Shown here piece after piece: positions 1-8,520 of a stretch of 64,000 nt of DNA; positions within the stretch are counted from its first letter, which is position 1, and each line of letters starts with the position of its first letter. This DNA comes from Micromonospora chersina (GTDB lineage Bacteria > Actinomycetota > Actinomycetes > Mycobacteriales > Micromonosporaceae). The notes beneath the pieces are model-generated. The model was not told the origin of the DNA, did not search any database, and saw only the letters and a list, made by a program, of their open reading frames with translations. The stretch covers positions 558,001 through 622,000 of the forward strand of contig NZ_FMIB01000002.1 in NCBI RefSeq assembly GCF_900091475.1. Reading direction: 5' to 3'. The position numbers and the translations under genes are program-made.

Positions 1-573
1 TTCGGCACCGTCCTCGCGCTGATGCGGCTGTCCCGCGTCGCTCCCTACCGCTGGGTGGCCACGGCGTACATCGAGCTGTTCCGGGGTCTGCCCGCGCTGC
101 TGGTCCTCTTCCTCGTCGGGTACGGCATCCCCATCGCCTTCCCAGAGCGCGAGATCCCCGGCGGCGTGTTCGGGTCGATCACCATCGGTCTCGGACTGAC
201 CGCGGCGGCCTACATGGCCGAGACCATCCGGGCCGGCATCCAGGCCGTGCCGAAGGGGCAGATGGAGGCGGCGCGCACCCTCGGCATGTCGCACTTCACC
301 GCGATGCGCACCATCGTCATCCCCCAGGCGTTCCGGATCGTGATCCCGCCCCTGACCAACGAACTGATCCTGCTCACCAAGGACTCGTCGCTCGCCTACG
401 TGCTCGGCGTGACGGCGCAGACCATCGAGGTGACCAAGTTCGGCCGGGACACGCTCAACGACCGGGTGAACGCCACCCCGCTGCTGGTGGCCGGCCTCAC
501 CTACCTGATCATCACCCTGCCCCTGTCCCAGGTGGTACGCCGCCTCGAACTCCGCTACGCCAAGGCTCGGTGA
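1..573 (+). CDS. Amino-acid ABC transporter permease, 5' truncated by window edge
   Basis: Inner-membrane subunit of a polar amino-acid (HisM/GlnP-type) ABC importer. The frame is open from base 1, so the N-terminus lies outside the window; the visible 190 residues hold the C-terminal membrane segments. The ATPase-contacting EAA loop is visible at about 240-330 ([10 protein letters not shown] followed by the [14 protein letters not shown] stretch), and an ELFRGLP motif near base 73 is typical of the family. The stop lies four bases before the start of a matching ATPase, so the two form one operon; the binding protein is presumably upstream. Substrate cannot be told from the permease. Confidence 0.9.
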   Translation, partial: FGTVLALMRLSRVAPYRWVATAYIELFRGLPALLVLFLVGYGIPIAFPEREIPGGVFGSITIGLGLTAAAYMAETIRAGIQAVPKGQMEAARTLGMSHFTAMRTIVIPQAFRIVIPPLTNELILLTKDSSLAYVLGVTAQTIEVTKFGRDTLNDRVNATPLLVAGLTYLIITLPLSQVVRRLELRYAKAR

Positions 574-577
574 CCCC

Positions 578-1372
578 ATGACGACCAGCCAGTCCCAGCC
601 CGCCGTCGAGATCCGCGACCTGCACAAGTCCTTCGGCCCGCTCGAAGTGCTCAAGGGCATCGACTTCGAGGTCGGCCACGGTGAGGTGGTCTGCGTCATC
701 GGGCCGTCCGGGTCCGGCAAGTCGACGCTGCTGCGGTGCGTCAACCTGCTGGAGGAGCCGACCGCCGGGAAGATCTGGGTGAACGGCACCGAGATGACCG
801 ACCCGGACGTCGAGATCGACGCGGTCCGCCGCGGCATCGGCATGGTCTTCCAGTCGTTCAACCTCTTCCCGCACCTGACCGTGCTGGACAACCTCACCGT
901 CGCCCAGCGCCGCGTGCTGCGGCGCGGACGCGCCGAGGCGGAGCGGGTCGCGCGCGCCAACCTGGACCGCGTGGGCCTGAGCGACAAGGCCGGCGCATTC
1001 CCGGCCCAGCTCTCCGGCGGGCAGCAGCAGCGGGTCGCCATCGCCCGGTCGCTGTCGATGGACCCCAAGCTGATGCTCTTCGACGAGCCGACCTCCGCGC
1101 TCGACCCCGAGCTGGTCGGCGACGTCCTCACCGTCATGCGCAAGCTCGCCGAGGACGGCATGACCATGATGGTCGTGACCCACGAGATGGCGTTCGCCCG
1201 CGACGTCGCCGACCGGGTCGTCTTCATGGACGGCGGGGTCGTGGTCGAGCAGGGGCCACCGCAGGAGGTGCTGGGCGCGCCGCGGCACGAGCGGACCCGC
1301 TCGTTCCTCTCCCGGGTCCTCGACCCGACCCACGTCGCGCAGCTCGGTCAGCCCGGCGAGACCGCCGAGTGA
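578..1372 (+). CDS. Amino-acid ABC transporter ATP-binding protein
   Basis: Cytoplasmic ATPase partner of the preceding permease (GlnQ/HisP type, 264 aa, normal for the family). Walker [10 protein letters not shown] at residues 42-50, Q-loop in [16 protein letters not shown] signature LSGGQQQR at about 145-152, Walker B LMLFDEP followed by the D-loop TSALDPE, and the switch histidine in VVTHEM. The [10 protein letters not shown] stretch is characteristic of polar amino-acid importers rather than sugar or peptide systems. The start is an ATG four bases after the permease stop, indicating coupled translation. Confidence 0.95.
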   Translation: MTTSQSQPAVEIRDLHKSFGPLEVLKGIDFEVGHGEVVCVIGPSGSGKSTLLRCVNLLEEPTAGKIWVNGTEMTDPDVEIDAVRRGIGMVFQSFNLFPHLTVLDNLTVAQRRVLRRGRAEAERVARANLDRVGLSDKAGAFPAQLSGGQQQRVAIARSLSMDPKLMLFDEPTSALDPELVGDVLTVMRKLAEDGMTMMVVTHEMAFARDVADRVVFMDGGVVVEQGPPQEVLGAPRHERTRSFLSRVLDPTHVAQLGQPGETAE

Positions 1373-1388
1373 TGTCGTAACCGGTGTC

Positions 1389-1394
1389 TAGTCT
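1389..1394 (+). promoter_or_regulatory. Leaderless-type -10 hexamer TAGTCT
   Basis: TAGTCT fits TAnnnT and ends six bases before the ATG at 1401, so transcription would begin at or next to the start codon. No Shine-Dalgarno sequence precedes that ATG. The same arrangement recurs at other genes in this window. No clear -35 element is visible. Confidence 0.6.
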
Positions 1395-1400
1395 CGGGGC

Positions 1401-1823
1401 ATGGCAGATCCGTTCCGGGTGCGCGTCACCGTCCGCGGCTACGAGCTGGACACGCAGGGCCACCTGAACCAGGCCGTCTACCTCCAGTACGGCGAGCACG
1501 CCCGGTGGGAGTGCCTGCGCGCCGCCGGAATCCCACAGGACCGGCTCCTCGCCGGCGGGGTGGGGCCGGTGGCCCTGGAGGTCACCGTGCGCTACCTGCG
1601 GGAGCTACGCGGCGGCGACGAGGTGGACGTGTCCTGCGAGTTCCGGTGGGGCGAGGGGAAGACCTTCCAGATCGTGCAGGACCTCACCCGCCCCGACGGC
1701 ACCCAGGTCGCCACCATCACCGGGGTGGGCGGCCTGCTGGACCTGGCCTCCCGGCGGCTGGTGCCCGACCCGCGCGTGCGGTTCCGCCAGCTCGCCACCG
1801 ACCCCGCCCCGATGAACCTCTGA
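1401..1823 (+). CDS. Hotdog-fold acyl-CoA thioesterase (4HBT family)
   Basis: Predicted 140-aa thioesterase of the YbgC/4-hydroxybenzoyl-CoA thioesterase type. The family motif D-x-x-G-H-x-N is seen as D17, H21, N23, followed by the Y-x-x-Y-x-E-x-A-R-W helix of hotdog enzymes. These proteins hydrolyse acyl-CoA esters as dimers or tetramers in the cytoplasm; substrate specificity is not predictable here. The start was chosen because a TAnnnT hexamer sits six bases upstream (leaderless mRNA). The stop overlaps the next start as TGATG, coupling it to the DUF1905 gene. Confidence 0.85.
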   Translation: MADPFRVRVTVRGYELDTQGHLNQAVYLQYGEHARWECLRAAGIPQDRLLAGGVGPVALEVTVRYLRELRGGDEVDVSCEFRWGEGKTFQIVQDLTRPDGTQVATITGVGGLLDLASRRLVPDPRVRFRQLATDPAPMNL

Positions 1824-2110
1824 TGGAACTGGAGTTCAGCGGCGAGGTGTGGTTCTGGCGGGGGCCGGCCCCCTGGCACTTCGTCACCGTCCCCGACGAG
1901 CTGTGCGCCGAGCTGGAGGCGGCCTCCGCGTCGGTCACGTACGGCTGGGGGATGATCCCGGTGACCGCGCGGATCGGCGCCACTGGCTGGCAGACGTCGC
2001 TCTGGCCGAAGGACGGGCGGTACGTGGTGCCGCTGAAGACGGCGGTGCGCCGGGCCGAAGGGATCGCCCTCGGTGACCGGGTGGACGTCCACCTGACCGT
2101 CGCGCGGTGA
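1823..2110 (+). CDS. DUF1905 domain protein
   Basis: 95-aa protein made of a single DUF1905 beta-barrel domain: the opening FSGEVWFW, a central YGWGMIPV and the C-terminal VPLKTAVRRAEGI with G-D-x-V-x-V-x-L are the usual landmarks. Function of the domain is unknown; it is often stand-alone or fused to a YdeI-like domain, which is absent here. The ATG overlaps the thioesterase stop by one base, and its own stop overlaps a possible GTG start of the sirtuin gene, so the three genes are probably co-transcribed. Confidence 0.8.
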   Translation: MELEFSGEVWFWRGPAPWHFVTVPDELCAELEAASASVTYGWGMIPVTARIGATGWQTSLWPKDGRYVVPLKTAVRRAEGIALGDRVDVHLTVAR

Positions 2111-2133
2111 CCGGTCGACGGGAGCGGGAGCGG

Positions 2134-2901
2134 ATGGATCTGGCGGATGCGGCGACGCTGCTCGCGCGGGCGCGGCGGCTGGTGGTCTTCACCGGCGCCG
2201 GCATGTCGGCCGAGAGCGGCATCGCCACCTTCCGGGACGCCGGCACCGGGCTCTGGGCGCGGTTCGACCCGCGGACCCTCGCCACCCCGGAGGCGTTCCG
2301 GGCCGACCCCGCGCTGGTCTGGGGCTGGTACGAGTGGCGGCGCGCCGCCGTCCGGCGTGCCGAACCGAACCCGGGGCACCTCGCCGTGGCCGCCATGGCG
2401 GCCCGCGTCCCGGACACGGTGGTGGTCACCCAGAACGTCGACGACCTGCACGAGCGCGCCGGCTCCGCCGCGCCGGTCCACCTGCACGGCAGCCTGTTCG
2501 CGCCCCGCTGTTCGGCCTGCGCCGAGCCGGCGCCCGTGCCCGACGGCGCGGCGGAGCCGGGGGAGGGCCGGCGGCTGGCGCCGCCCCGCTGTGGGCGCTG
2601 CGCCGCCCCGGTGCGACCCGGTGTGGTGTGGTTCGGCGAGGCGCTGCCGGAGCGGGCCCTCGAGGCCGCCGTCGAGGCGGCGTACCGCTGCGACATGCTG
2701 CTCACCGTCGGCACGTCCGGCCTGGTGTATCCCGCCGCCGAGATCCCGCAGGTCGCGGCCCGCCGGGGCGGGACCGTGATCCAGGTCAACCCGGAGGAGA
2801 CACCGCTGGACGCGGTGTGCGAGCTGAACCTGCGCGGACCGGCCGCCGTGGTGCTCCCGGCCCTGGTCCGGGCCGCCTGGGGCGACGCCGCCCGAGTGTG
2901 A
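2134..2901 (+). CDS. Sir2-family NAD-dependent protein deacylase
   Basis: Sirtuin of 255 aa when started at the ATG at 2134, which has a GGAG-type RBS; an overlapping GTG at 2107 would add nine residues. NAD-binding motif GAGMSAESGI at 21-30, TQNVDDLHERAG with the NAD-ribose contacts, catalytic histidine in VHLHGS (H118), and a zinc ribbon of two C-x2-C pairs (CSAC and CGRC). Removes acyl groups from lysines with NAD consumption in the cytoplasm. All key residues are present. It is last in the 1401-2901 group. Confidence 0.92.
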   Translation: MDLADAATLLARARRLVVFTGAGMSAESGIATFRDAGTGLWARFDPRTLATPEAFRADPALVWGWYEWRRAAVRRAEPNPGHLAVAAMAARVPDTVVVTQNVDDLHERAGSAAPVHLHGSLFAPRCSACAEPAPVPDGAAEPGEGRRLAPPRCGRCAAPVRPGVVWFGEALPERALEAAVEAAYRCDMLLTVGTSGLVYPAAEIPQVAARRGGTVIQVNPEETPLDAVCELNLRGPAAVVLPALVRAAWGDAARV

Positions 2902-3002
2902 CCCGGCGCCGGGCCGATCACCGGAATCCACGCACCGTTTCCGCCGGGCCGCCTACCGTCGGCGGAGGCGACCGGTCGGTCGGGTGACGGAGGGGCGGCG
3001 AC

Positions 3003-4229
3003 GTGAGGCGGGACGGGGCAGGGCGGCGTCCGGCGTGGCCGCGGCCGCCCGGTCCGGCGCCGGCCGGGCGGCGGGTGACGCCGTTCGAGATCTTCTTCGA
3101 CCTGGTCTTCGTCTTCGCGCTCACCCGGATCATGGCGCTGATCGGGCCGGAGTCCACCCCGAGCACCATGGGGCAGGGGCTGATCCTGCTCGTGCTGCTC
3201 TGGTTCGCCTGGTCGTCGTACACCTGGTTGGGCAACCACACGCGGGCCGAGGTCGGGGTGGTGCGCGGCGGGTTCCTGGTCGCGATGGCGGCGCTGTTCG
3301 TGGCCGCGCTGGCCATGCCGGAGGCGTGGACGCCGGGCCCGGGACTGGACGGCCCGCTGCTCGTCGCGCTCGCCTACGTGCTGCTCCGCGCCGTCCACCT
3401 GGCGCTCTACCACTGGGCGGCGGCGGGTGTGCCCGGCCTGCGGGCGCGGATCCGGTTCTTCGCGGCGGTCAGCGCCGCCGGCTGGGTGCCGCTGCTGCTC
3501 GGCGCGCTGCTGGCCGGGGCGGCGCACGCGGTGCTGTGGGTGGTGGCGTTCGTCGTCGAGATCGGCGGGCAACGCCTGTCGTACGGGCGGCGCGGCGCCT
3601 GGCCGCTGCGCAGCGCCAGCCACTTCACCGAGCGGCACGGTCTGGTCCTGATCATCGCGCTCGGGGAGTCGGTCGTCGCCGCCGGCGTCGGCGCGGCGTC
3701 GGCGGTCACCGCGCCACCGGTTCTCGGCGTGGCGCTGCTCGGCTTCGCGGTCACCGTCTGCCTCTGGTGGCTGTACTTCGACCGGGTCGCACCCACCGCC
3801 GCCGGAGTTCTCGCCGCCGCCACGGGGGAGCGGCGGGACCGGATCGCGGCGGACGCCTACAGCCAGACCCACCTGCTGCTGATCACCGCGGTGATCTACC
3901 TGGCGCTCGGCATCGAGCAGGTGCTGGCGCATGTGGCCGGGGCGCACGGGGGCGCCGGGCACGCCGTCGACGCCACGCTGAGCTGGTCCGCCTCGGTCGC
4001 CCTGTACGGCGGCGCCGCCCTCTACCTGGGCGGCCGGCTGCTGTTCCTCCGGCTCACCGGGCAGCCGGTCCCGCCGGCCCAGCCGGCCCTGGCCGCCCTC
4101 ACCCTGCTCCTGCTGCCCCTCGGGGTGCTGCTGCCGCCCGCCGCGGCGCTCGCCGTGCTCGCCCTGCTCCTGCTCGTCGCCGTCGCCGTCGAGCGGCGGT
4201 CCGGGCGGCGGCCCACGGATATCGAATGA
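3003..4229 (+). CDS. Low temperature requirement A (LtrA) family membrane protein
   Basis: 408-aa polytopic membrane protein. The N-terminal TPFEIFFDLVFVFALTRI segment, with its acidic residues inside the first membrane helix, is the LtrA family signature, and HGLVLIIALGESVVA in the middle is a second conserved block. About ten or eleven hydrophobic helices follow the basic N-terminus. The family was named from a Listeria cold-growth locus but its biochemical role is unknown. The GTG start is preceded by GGAGGGG, and TACCGT at about 2953 may be the -10 element. It stands alone. Confidence 0.85.
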   Translation: MRRDGAGRRPAWPRPPGPAPAGRRVTPFEIFFDLVFVFALTRIMALIGPESTPSTMGQGLILLVLLWFAWSSYTWLGNHTRAEVGVVRGGFLVAMAALFVAALAMPEAWTPGPGLDGPLLVALAYVLLRAVHLALYHWAAAGVPGLRARIRFFAAVSAAGWVPLLLGALLAGAAHAVLWVVAFVVEIGGQRLSYGRRGAWPLRSASHFTERHGLVLIIALGESVVAAGVGAASAVTAPPVLGVALLGFAVTVCLWWLYFDRVAPTAAGVLAAATGERRDRIAADAYSQTHLLLITAVIYLALGIEQVLAHVAGAHGGAGHAVDATLSWSASVALYGGAALYLGGRLLFLRLTGQPVPPAQPALAALTLLLLPLGVLLPPAAALAVLALLLLVAVAVERRSGRRPTDIE

Positions 4230-4257
4230 TCAACGACTTCCCGCACCGGGTTTGAAA

Positions 4258-4307
4258 CTCCGGCGAACCGGAGAAGTGCAGGTCGCGCGGGCACTGTGGC
4301 CCGCGCG
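4258..4307 (+). promoter_or_regulatory. Two adjacent hairpins in the leader of the sugar ABC operon
   Basis: CTCCGG-CGAA-CCGGAG (4258-4273) is followed by a 9-bp perfect stem, CGCGCGGGC-ACTGTG-GCCCGCGCG (4284-4307), ending just before the GGGAGG ribosome site of the binding-protein gene. They could terminate the ltrA-like transcript or structure the 5' leader of the transporter mRNA. No U-tract follows, and the short distance to the RBS favours a leader role. Confidence 0.5.
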
Positions 4308-4323
4308 TTCACGGGAGGTGGCC

Positions 4324-5676
4324 ATGTCACGGAGACTGCGGGCGACCGCGCTGGCCGGGGTGCTCGCCCTGGCCGTCAGCGGCTGCGGCGGGGTGGGCGG
4401 CGGAGGAGACTCCGGCGGCGGGGGCGCCAAGGGCAGCGGTGCGCTGAGCACCATGGGTTTCGGCCTGTCGGACGAGATCGCCAAGACGCGGGTGGACGCC
4501 TTCAAGAAGGACCACCCGGACGTCCAGCTGAACATCACCGAGGGCGCCTTCGACGAGCAGCAGTTCCTCTCCGCGGTGGCCTCGGGCAACCCGCCGGACC
4601 TCGTCTACATGGACCGCAAGCTGATCGGCACGTACGCCAAGCGCGGCTCGATCCAGCCGCTGACCGACTGCGTCGAGAAGCAGAAGATCGACCTGGGGCA
4701 GTACCGGCAGGCCGCCAAGGACCAGGTGACCCTCGACGGCACCGTCTACGGCATCCCCGAGTTCTCCCAGGTGCGGGTGCTCTACCTCAACGAGGCGCTG
4801 CTCAAGCAGGCCGGTCTCACCGCCGACGACGTGAACCTCGCCGACTGGGCGGGCCTGCCCGCGGTCAACGCGAAGCTGGCCAAGGTGTCCGGCGGCCGGC
4901 TCAGCCGGATCGGCATCGACCCGAAGATCCCCGAGTTCCTGCCCATGTGGGCCAAGGCCAACGGCGCCGAGATGATCTCGGCCGACGGCGCCAAGGCCAA
5001 CCTCACCGACCCGAAGGTGGTCGAGGCGCTGACCACCGGCGTGAAGCTCATCCAGGACCAGGGCGGCTGGGGCAAGTTCAAGTCGTTCCGGGACACCTTC
5101 GACTTCTTCGGCGCCGAGAACCCCCTCGCCAAGAACCAGATCGCCGCGTGGCCGATGGAGGAGTGGTTCCTCAACCAGGCCGCCAAGAACAGCCCCAAGG
5201 CCGAGCTCGTGGTCAAGCCCTTCGTGGACCGGCAGGGCAAGCCGCTGACCATGTCCTCCGGCCAGGCGTGGGTGATCACCAAGGGGGCGAAGAACCCGGA
5301 GGCGGCCTGCGCCTTCGTCAAGCAGATGACCGCCACCGACACCTGGTTCGCCGCCGCCAAGGCGCGGGCCGAGGCCCGCAAGGCCGCCAACCTGCCGTTC
5401 ACCGGCGTCTGGACCGGCAACACGGCCGCCGACAAGAAGATCTTCGACGAGCTGTACCAGCCGACCGGCAACAAGCGCTTCGACGACGCGGTGACCACCA
5501 TCCGCGAGGCCCAGGATGCGGCGTTCGCCATGCCGGCCTCGCCGGCCGGCGCCGAGTTCGACAAGGCGTGGACCGACGCGGTGAACCGGGTGCTCTCCGG
5601 TCAGGCGCAGCCGGCCGAGGCGCTGGCCCGGGCCCAGCAGGAGGCGACCGCCGCGCTGGACAAGGCCGCGGGCTGA
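4324..5676 (+). CDS. Sugar ABC transporter substrate-binding lipoprotein
   Basis: 450-aa extracellular solute-binding protein family 1 (MalE/UgpB type). The ATG at 4324 has a strong GGGAGG site and gives a lipoprotein signal: basic MSRRLR, hydrophobic core, lipobox ending at C21, then a Gly/Ser-rich linker. The mature part carries the family features: AFDEQQFLSAVASGNPPDLV near the N-terminus and ESWF-like MEEWFLNQAA in the hinge region. It binds an undetermined carbohydrate outside the membrane and delivers it to the two permeases downstream. No ATPase gene is adjacent; such importers commonly borrow an MsiK-type ATPase. Confidence 0.92.
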   Translation: MSRRLRATALAGVLALAVSGCGGVGGGGDSGGGGAKGSGALSTMGFGLSDEIAKTRVDAFKKDHPDVQLNITEGAFDEQQFLSAVASGNPPDLVYMDRKLIGTYAKRGSIQPLTDCVEKQKIDLGQYRQAAKDQVTLDGTVYGIPEFSQVRVLYLNEALLKQAGLTADDVNLADWAGLPAVNAKLAKVSGGRLSRIGIDPKIPEFLPMWAKANGAEMISADGAKANLTDPKVVEALTTGVKLIQDQGGWGKFKSFRDTFDFFGAENPLAKNQIAAWPMEEWFLNQAAKNSPKAELVVKPFVDRQGKPLTMSSGQAWVITKGAKNPEAACAFVKQMTATDTWFAAAKARAEARKAANLPFTGVWTGNTAADKKIFDELYQPTGNKRFDDAVTTIREAQDAAFAMPASPAGAEFDKAWTDAVNRVLSGQAQPAEALARAQQEATAALDKAAG

Positions 5677-5684
5677 CCCCGGCC

Positions 5685-6635
5685 ATGGCCACCACCGTCA
5701 CACCACCCGTCCCGGGCCGGCGGCGCCGCACGCCGCTGGCCCGGCGGGAGGCCCGCTGGGCGTACGTCTTCCTGGCGCCCTGGATCGTCGGTTTCCTGGT
5801 GTTCACCGCCGGTCCGATGGTCGCCAGCCTCTGGCTCAGCTTCACCGAGTACGACGTCATCAACGCGCCGCGCTGGACCGGGCTGGACAACTACCGACAG
5901 CTCGTGTCGGACCCGCAGGTGGCGCGCAGCCTCGGCAACACCGTCTACTACGCGGCGCTGCACGTGCCGCTGGTGATGCTGATCTCGCTCGGGCTGGCGC
6001 TGCTGCTCAAACGGGTCGGCCGCTGGCAGGGCTTCTTCCGTACGGTGTTCTACCTGCCGGTGATGACCCCGGCGGTGGCCGTCGGCATCCTCTTCCTGCT
6101 GCTGCTCAACACCCAGGACGGGCTGATCAACCGCGGCCTGGCGGTGTTCGGGATCGACGGTCCGAGCTGGACCACCGACCCCGACTGGGTGATGCCCGGC
6201 ATCGTGCTCATGAGCCTGTGGAGCCTCGGCTCCACGGTCATCATCTACCTGGCCGCGTTGCAGAACGTCCCCCGTGACCTGTACGAGGCCGCCGACCTCG
6301 ACGGTGCCGGCGCGTGGGCGCGGTTCCGGCACGTGACGCTGCCGATGATCTCCGGCTCGCTCTTCTTCACGTTGATCGTCAACACCATCGCGTCGCTGCA
6401 GATGTTCACCGAGGTCTACACCATGTACTTCGGGAACCGGCAGACCCAGGGTTCGTTCAGCAGCGACGCCGCCTCGTTCTACGTGATCCACCTGTTCCGG
6501 GAGGCGTTCCAGTTCCTGCACATGGGCTTCGCCTCGGCGATGGCCTGGCTGCTGTTCCTGATCATCCTGATCATCACGGCCGTGCAGGTGAAGCTGAGCA
6601 ACCGGTTCGTCTACTACGAGGGGGAGGACCGGTGA
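5685..6635 (+). CDS. Carbohydrate ABC transporter permease (MalF/UgpA type)
   Basis: 316-aa inner-membrane permease with six predicted helices; the first begins after the basic N-terminus (RREARWAYVFLAPWIVGF). The ATPase-contacting loop is seen as LYEAADLDGAGAWARFRHVTLP at roughly residues 203-224, matching the EAA motif E-A-A-x-x-D-G-A. Start ATG is eight bases after the binding-protein stop. Its stop overlaps the GTG of the next permease (GTGA). Works as a heterodimer with that protein. Confidence 0.92.
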   Translation: MATTVTPPVPGRRRRTPLARREARWAYVFLAPWIVGFLVFTAGPMVASLWLSFTEYDVINAPRWTGLDNYRQLVSDPQVARSLGNTVYYAALHVPLVMLISLGLALLLKRVGRWQGFFRTVFYLPVMTPAVAVGILFLLLLNTQDGLINRGLAVFGIDGPSWTTDPDWVMPGIVLMSLWSLGSTVIIYLAALQNVPRDLYEAADLDGAGAWARFRHVTLPMISGSLFFTLIVNTIASLQMFTEVYTMYFGNRQTQGSFSSDAASFYVIHLFREAFQFLHMGFASAMAWLLFLIILIITAVQVKLSNRFVYYEGEDR

Positions 6636-7555
6636 CCACGACGAGTCAGCCGGTGGGCACCGGCGTCGCGGGCGCCGTGGCGGCGCCGGCGGCGCCGCCC
6701 CGACCCGCGGCCCCGGAGGACGGCCGGCGACCGCGCTGGCAACGGATCCTGTTCGTCGTCGCCCTGGTGGGCGCGGCGGTGATCTTCATGGTGCCGTTCG
6801 TCTGGCTGGTCAGCGCGTCGCTGCGGCCCCGGGAGTACGTCTTCGCCCCCGGCCTGCTGCCCACGCCGTTCGCCCCGGACAACTACGCGCAGGCGTGGCA
6901 GGCCATGCCGCTGCTCACCTGGCTGTTCAACAGTGTGGTGGTCGGGGTGGCGGCCGCCGCCGCGGCGACCCTGTCCAGCGCCTGGGTGGCGTTCGGGTTC
7001 GCCTACTTCCGGTTCCCCGGCCGGAACCTGCTCTTCGGCCTGGTGCTCGCCACCATGATGCTGCCGTTCGCGGTCACCATGATCCCGACGTACCTGATCT
7101 GGAACCGGCTCGGGCTCATCGACACCCAGGTGCCGCTCTGGGCCGGCAACCTCTTCGGGTCGGCGTTCTACATCTTCCTGCTGCGGCAGTTCTTCCTCTC
7201 CCTGCCCCGGGAGTACTTCGAGGCGGCCCGGGTCGACGGGGCGAGCTACCCGCAGCTGTTCTGGAGGATGGCGTTCCCGCTGGTCCGGCCGGCCCTGCTG
7301 GTGGCGTTCGTCTTCGAGTTCAAGGCGAGCTGGACGGATCTCATCAAGCCGCTGATCTACCTGCGCAACGAGCAGCTCTACACGCTGCCCCGCGGGCTCA
7401 AGGTGATCCTCGACCGGTTCGGGTACGGCGGCGAGCAGCAGTGGGAGATCGTCCTCGCCGGCAGCGTGATCGCCACCGTACCCATGATCATCTTGTTCTT
7501 CCTGGCCCAGCGGCACTTCGTGGAGGGCATCGCCACCACCGGCCGCAAGGGCTGA
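6632..7555 (+). CDS. Carbohydrate ABC transporter permease (MalG/UgpE type)
   Basis: 307-aa second permease. A proline/alanine-rich cytoplasmic N-terminus of about 35 residues precedes the first helix (ILFVVALVGAAVIFMVPFVW); the EAA loop reads YFEAARVDGASYPQLFWRMAFP. The GTG start overlaps the previous stop by four bases, so translation is coupled. The family pair plus lipoprotein forms a complete membrane importer lacking only its ATPase. Convergent with the alpha/beta hydrolase gene, leaving six bases between the two stops. Confidence 0.92.
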   Translation: MTTTSQPVGTGVAGAVAAPAAPPRPAAPEDGRRPRWQRILFVVALVGAAVIFMVPFVWLVSASLRPREYVFAPGLLPTPFAPDNYAQAWQAMPLLTWLFNSVVVGVAAAAAATLSSAWVAFGFAYFRFPGRNLLFGLVLATMMLPFAVTMIPTYLIWNRLGLIDTQVPLWAGNLFGSAFYIFLLRQFFLSLPREYFEAARVDGASYPQLFWRMAFPLVRPALLVAFVFEFKASWTDLIKPLIYLRNEQLYTLPRGLKVILDRFGYGGEQQWEIVLAGSVIATVPMIILFFLAQRHFVEGIATTGRKG

Positions 7556-7561
7556 CGGTGA

Positions 7562-8395
7562 TCAGCCCGCCGGCTCGTCGAGGAAGGCGAGGGTGACCGC
7601 GGCGAACAGCGGCGAGGTGAAGATGTTGTAGTGGGTGAGCCCGGGCAGGATCGCCAGCGCGTGCCCGCCCTTGGGCCGGCCCTCGTTGCCCCAGCCGCCG
7701 TCGCGCAGGCCGCCGTCGAGCAGCCGGAACACCTCCACGTAGTGGCTCGGCGGCGCCATGTCGGCGTCGGCCGCGACGATCAGCGTCGGCACCCGCAGGT
7801 CGCCGACCTCGTCGGTCAGGTCGAAGTCCTCCGCCATGAGCGCGCCGATCTTGTCGAGCAGCCGGGGGAAGTCCTCCGGGCGCGGCGCCACCCGCTGGTA
7901 GAGCTGGTACATCGGGGTGTCCTTCATGAACTCCGCGGCGGCCCCGGACACCTGGCCCTGCTGCGCCCGCATCTCCGGGTAGACGGCGTCCGACCGCACG
8001 TGCGCGGACGCCGCCACGAGCCGGCCGAGCTTCTCCGGGTGGGCCACCGCGGCGCGCAGCGCCACGCCGCCGCCCAGCGAGTAGCCCACCAGGTGCGGCC
8101 GGTCGAGCCCGAGGTGGTCGATGAGCGCGGCGATGTCGTCGGCCATGGTGCGCAGGTCGAGCGGACGGTCGACGTCGGCGGTGCGGCCGTGACCCTGCAG
8201 GTCGACGGCGATGACCTGGTGCCGCGCGGCCAGCGCGGGCAGCACCGGCCCGAACATCTCGCCCGACCCGAGCCCGCCGTGCAGCAGGATCAGCGGGTGC
8301 CCGGTGCCGTGCGTCTCGTAGTAGAGGTTGATGCCGTTGACCTCGGCGTACCGGCCGGTGCCCTCGACGTCCGTGGTCCAGTCAGTGGCGGTCAC
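7562..8395 (-). CDS. Alpha/beta-fold hydrolase
   Basis: 277-aa single-domain hydrolase. Oxyanion HGG at about 39-41, nucleophile elbow GYSLGG with S106, an Asp in the VAADADMAPP region and the catalytic His in LPGLTHY near the C-terminus complete the triad. No signal peptide, so it is cytoplasmic. Closest in layout to esterase/haloperoxidase-like or epoxide-hydrolase-like members; the substrate is unknown. The GTG start has a GGGAGGAGC site. A TAGGGT hexamer about 80 bases upstream could be the -10 element. Confidence 0.88.
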   Translation of the reverse strand: MTATDWTTDVEGTGRYAEVNGINLYYETHGTGHPLILLHGGLGSGEMFGPVLPALAARHQVIAVDLQGHGRTADVDRPLDLRTMADDIAALIDHLGLDRPHLVGYSLGGGVALRAAVAHPEKLGRLVAASAHVRSDAVYPEMRAQQGQVSGAAAEFMKDTPMYQLYQRVAPRPEDFPRLLDKIGALMAEDFDLTDEVGDLRVPTLIVAADADMAPPSHYVEVFRLLDGGLRDGGWGNEGRPKGGHALAILPGLTHYNIFTSPLFAAVTLAFLDEPAG

Positions 8396-8520
8396 GCTGA
8401 CGCTCCTCCCGTGCGCGTTCGGCGGTGCCGACCGTGGCCCCGACGGCGCGGCCGCGAGGTCACGGACTGCGGCCCCACCCTACGCAGACGGTGGCGTCGC
8501 CCGCTGCCCGCCGCGCCGGA

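Noticed and set aside
4324..7555. Search for an ATPase gene belonging to the sugar importer
   Set aside because: None lies within or next to the cluster; the only ATPases in the window are of the amino-acid (578-1372) and Mce (54724-55689) types, which do not match.
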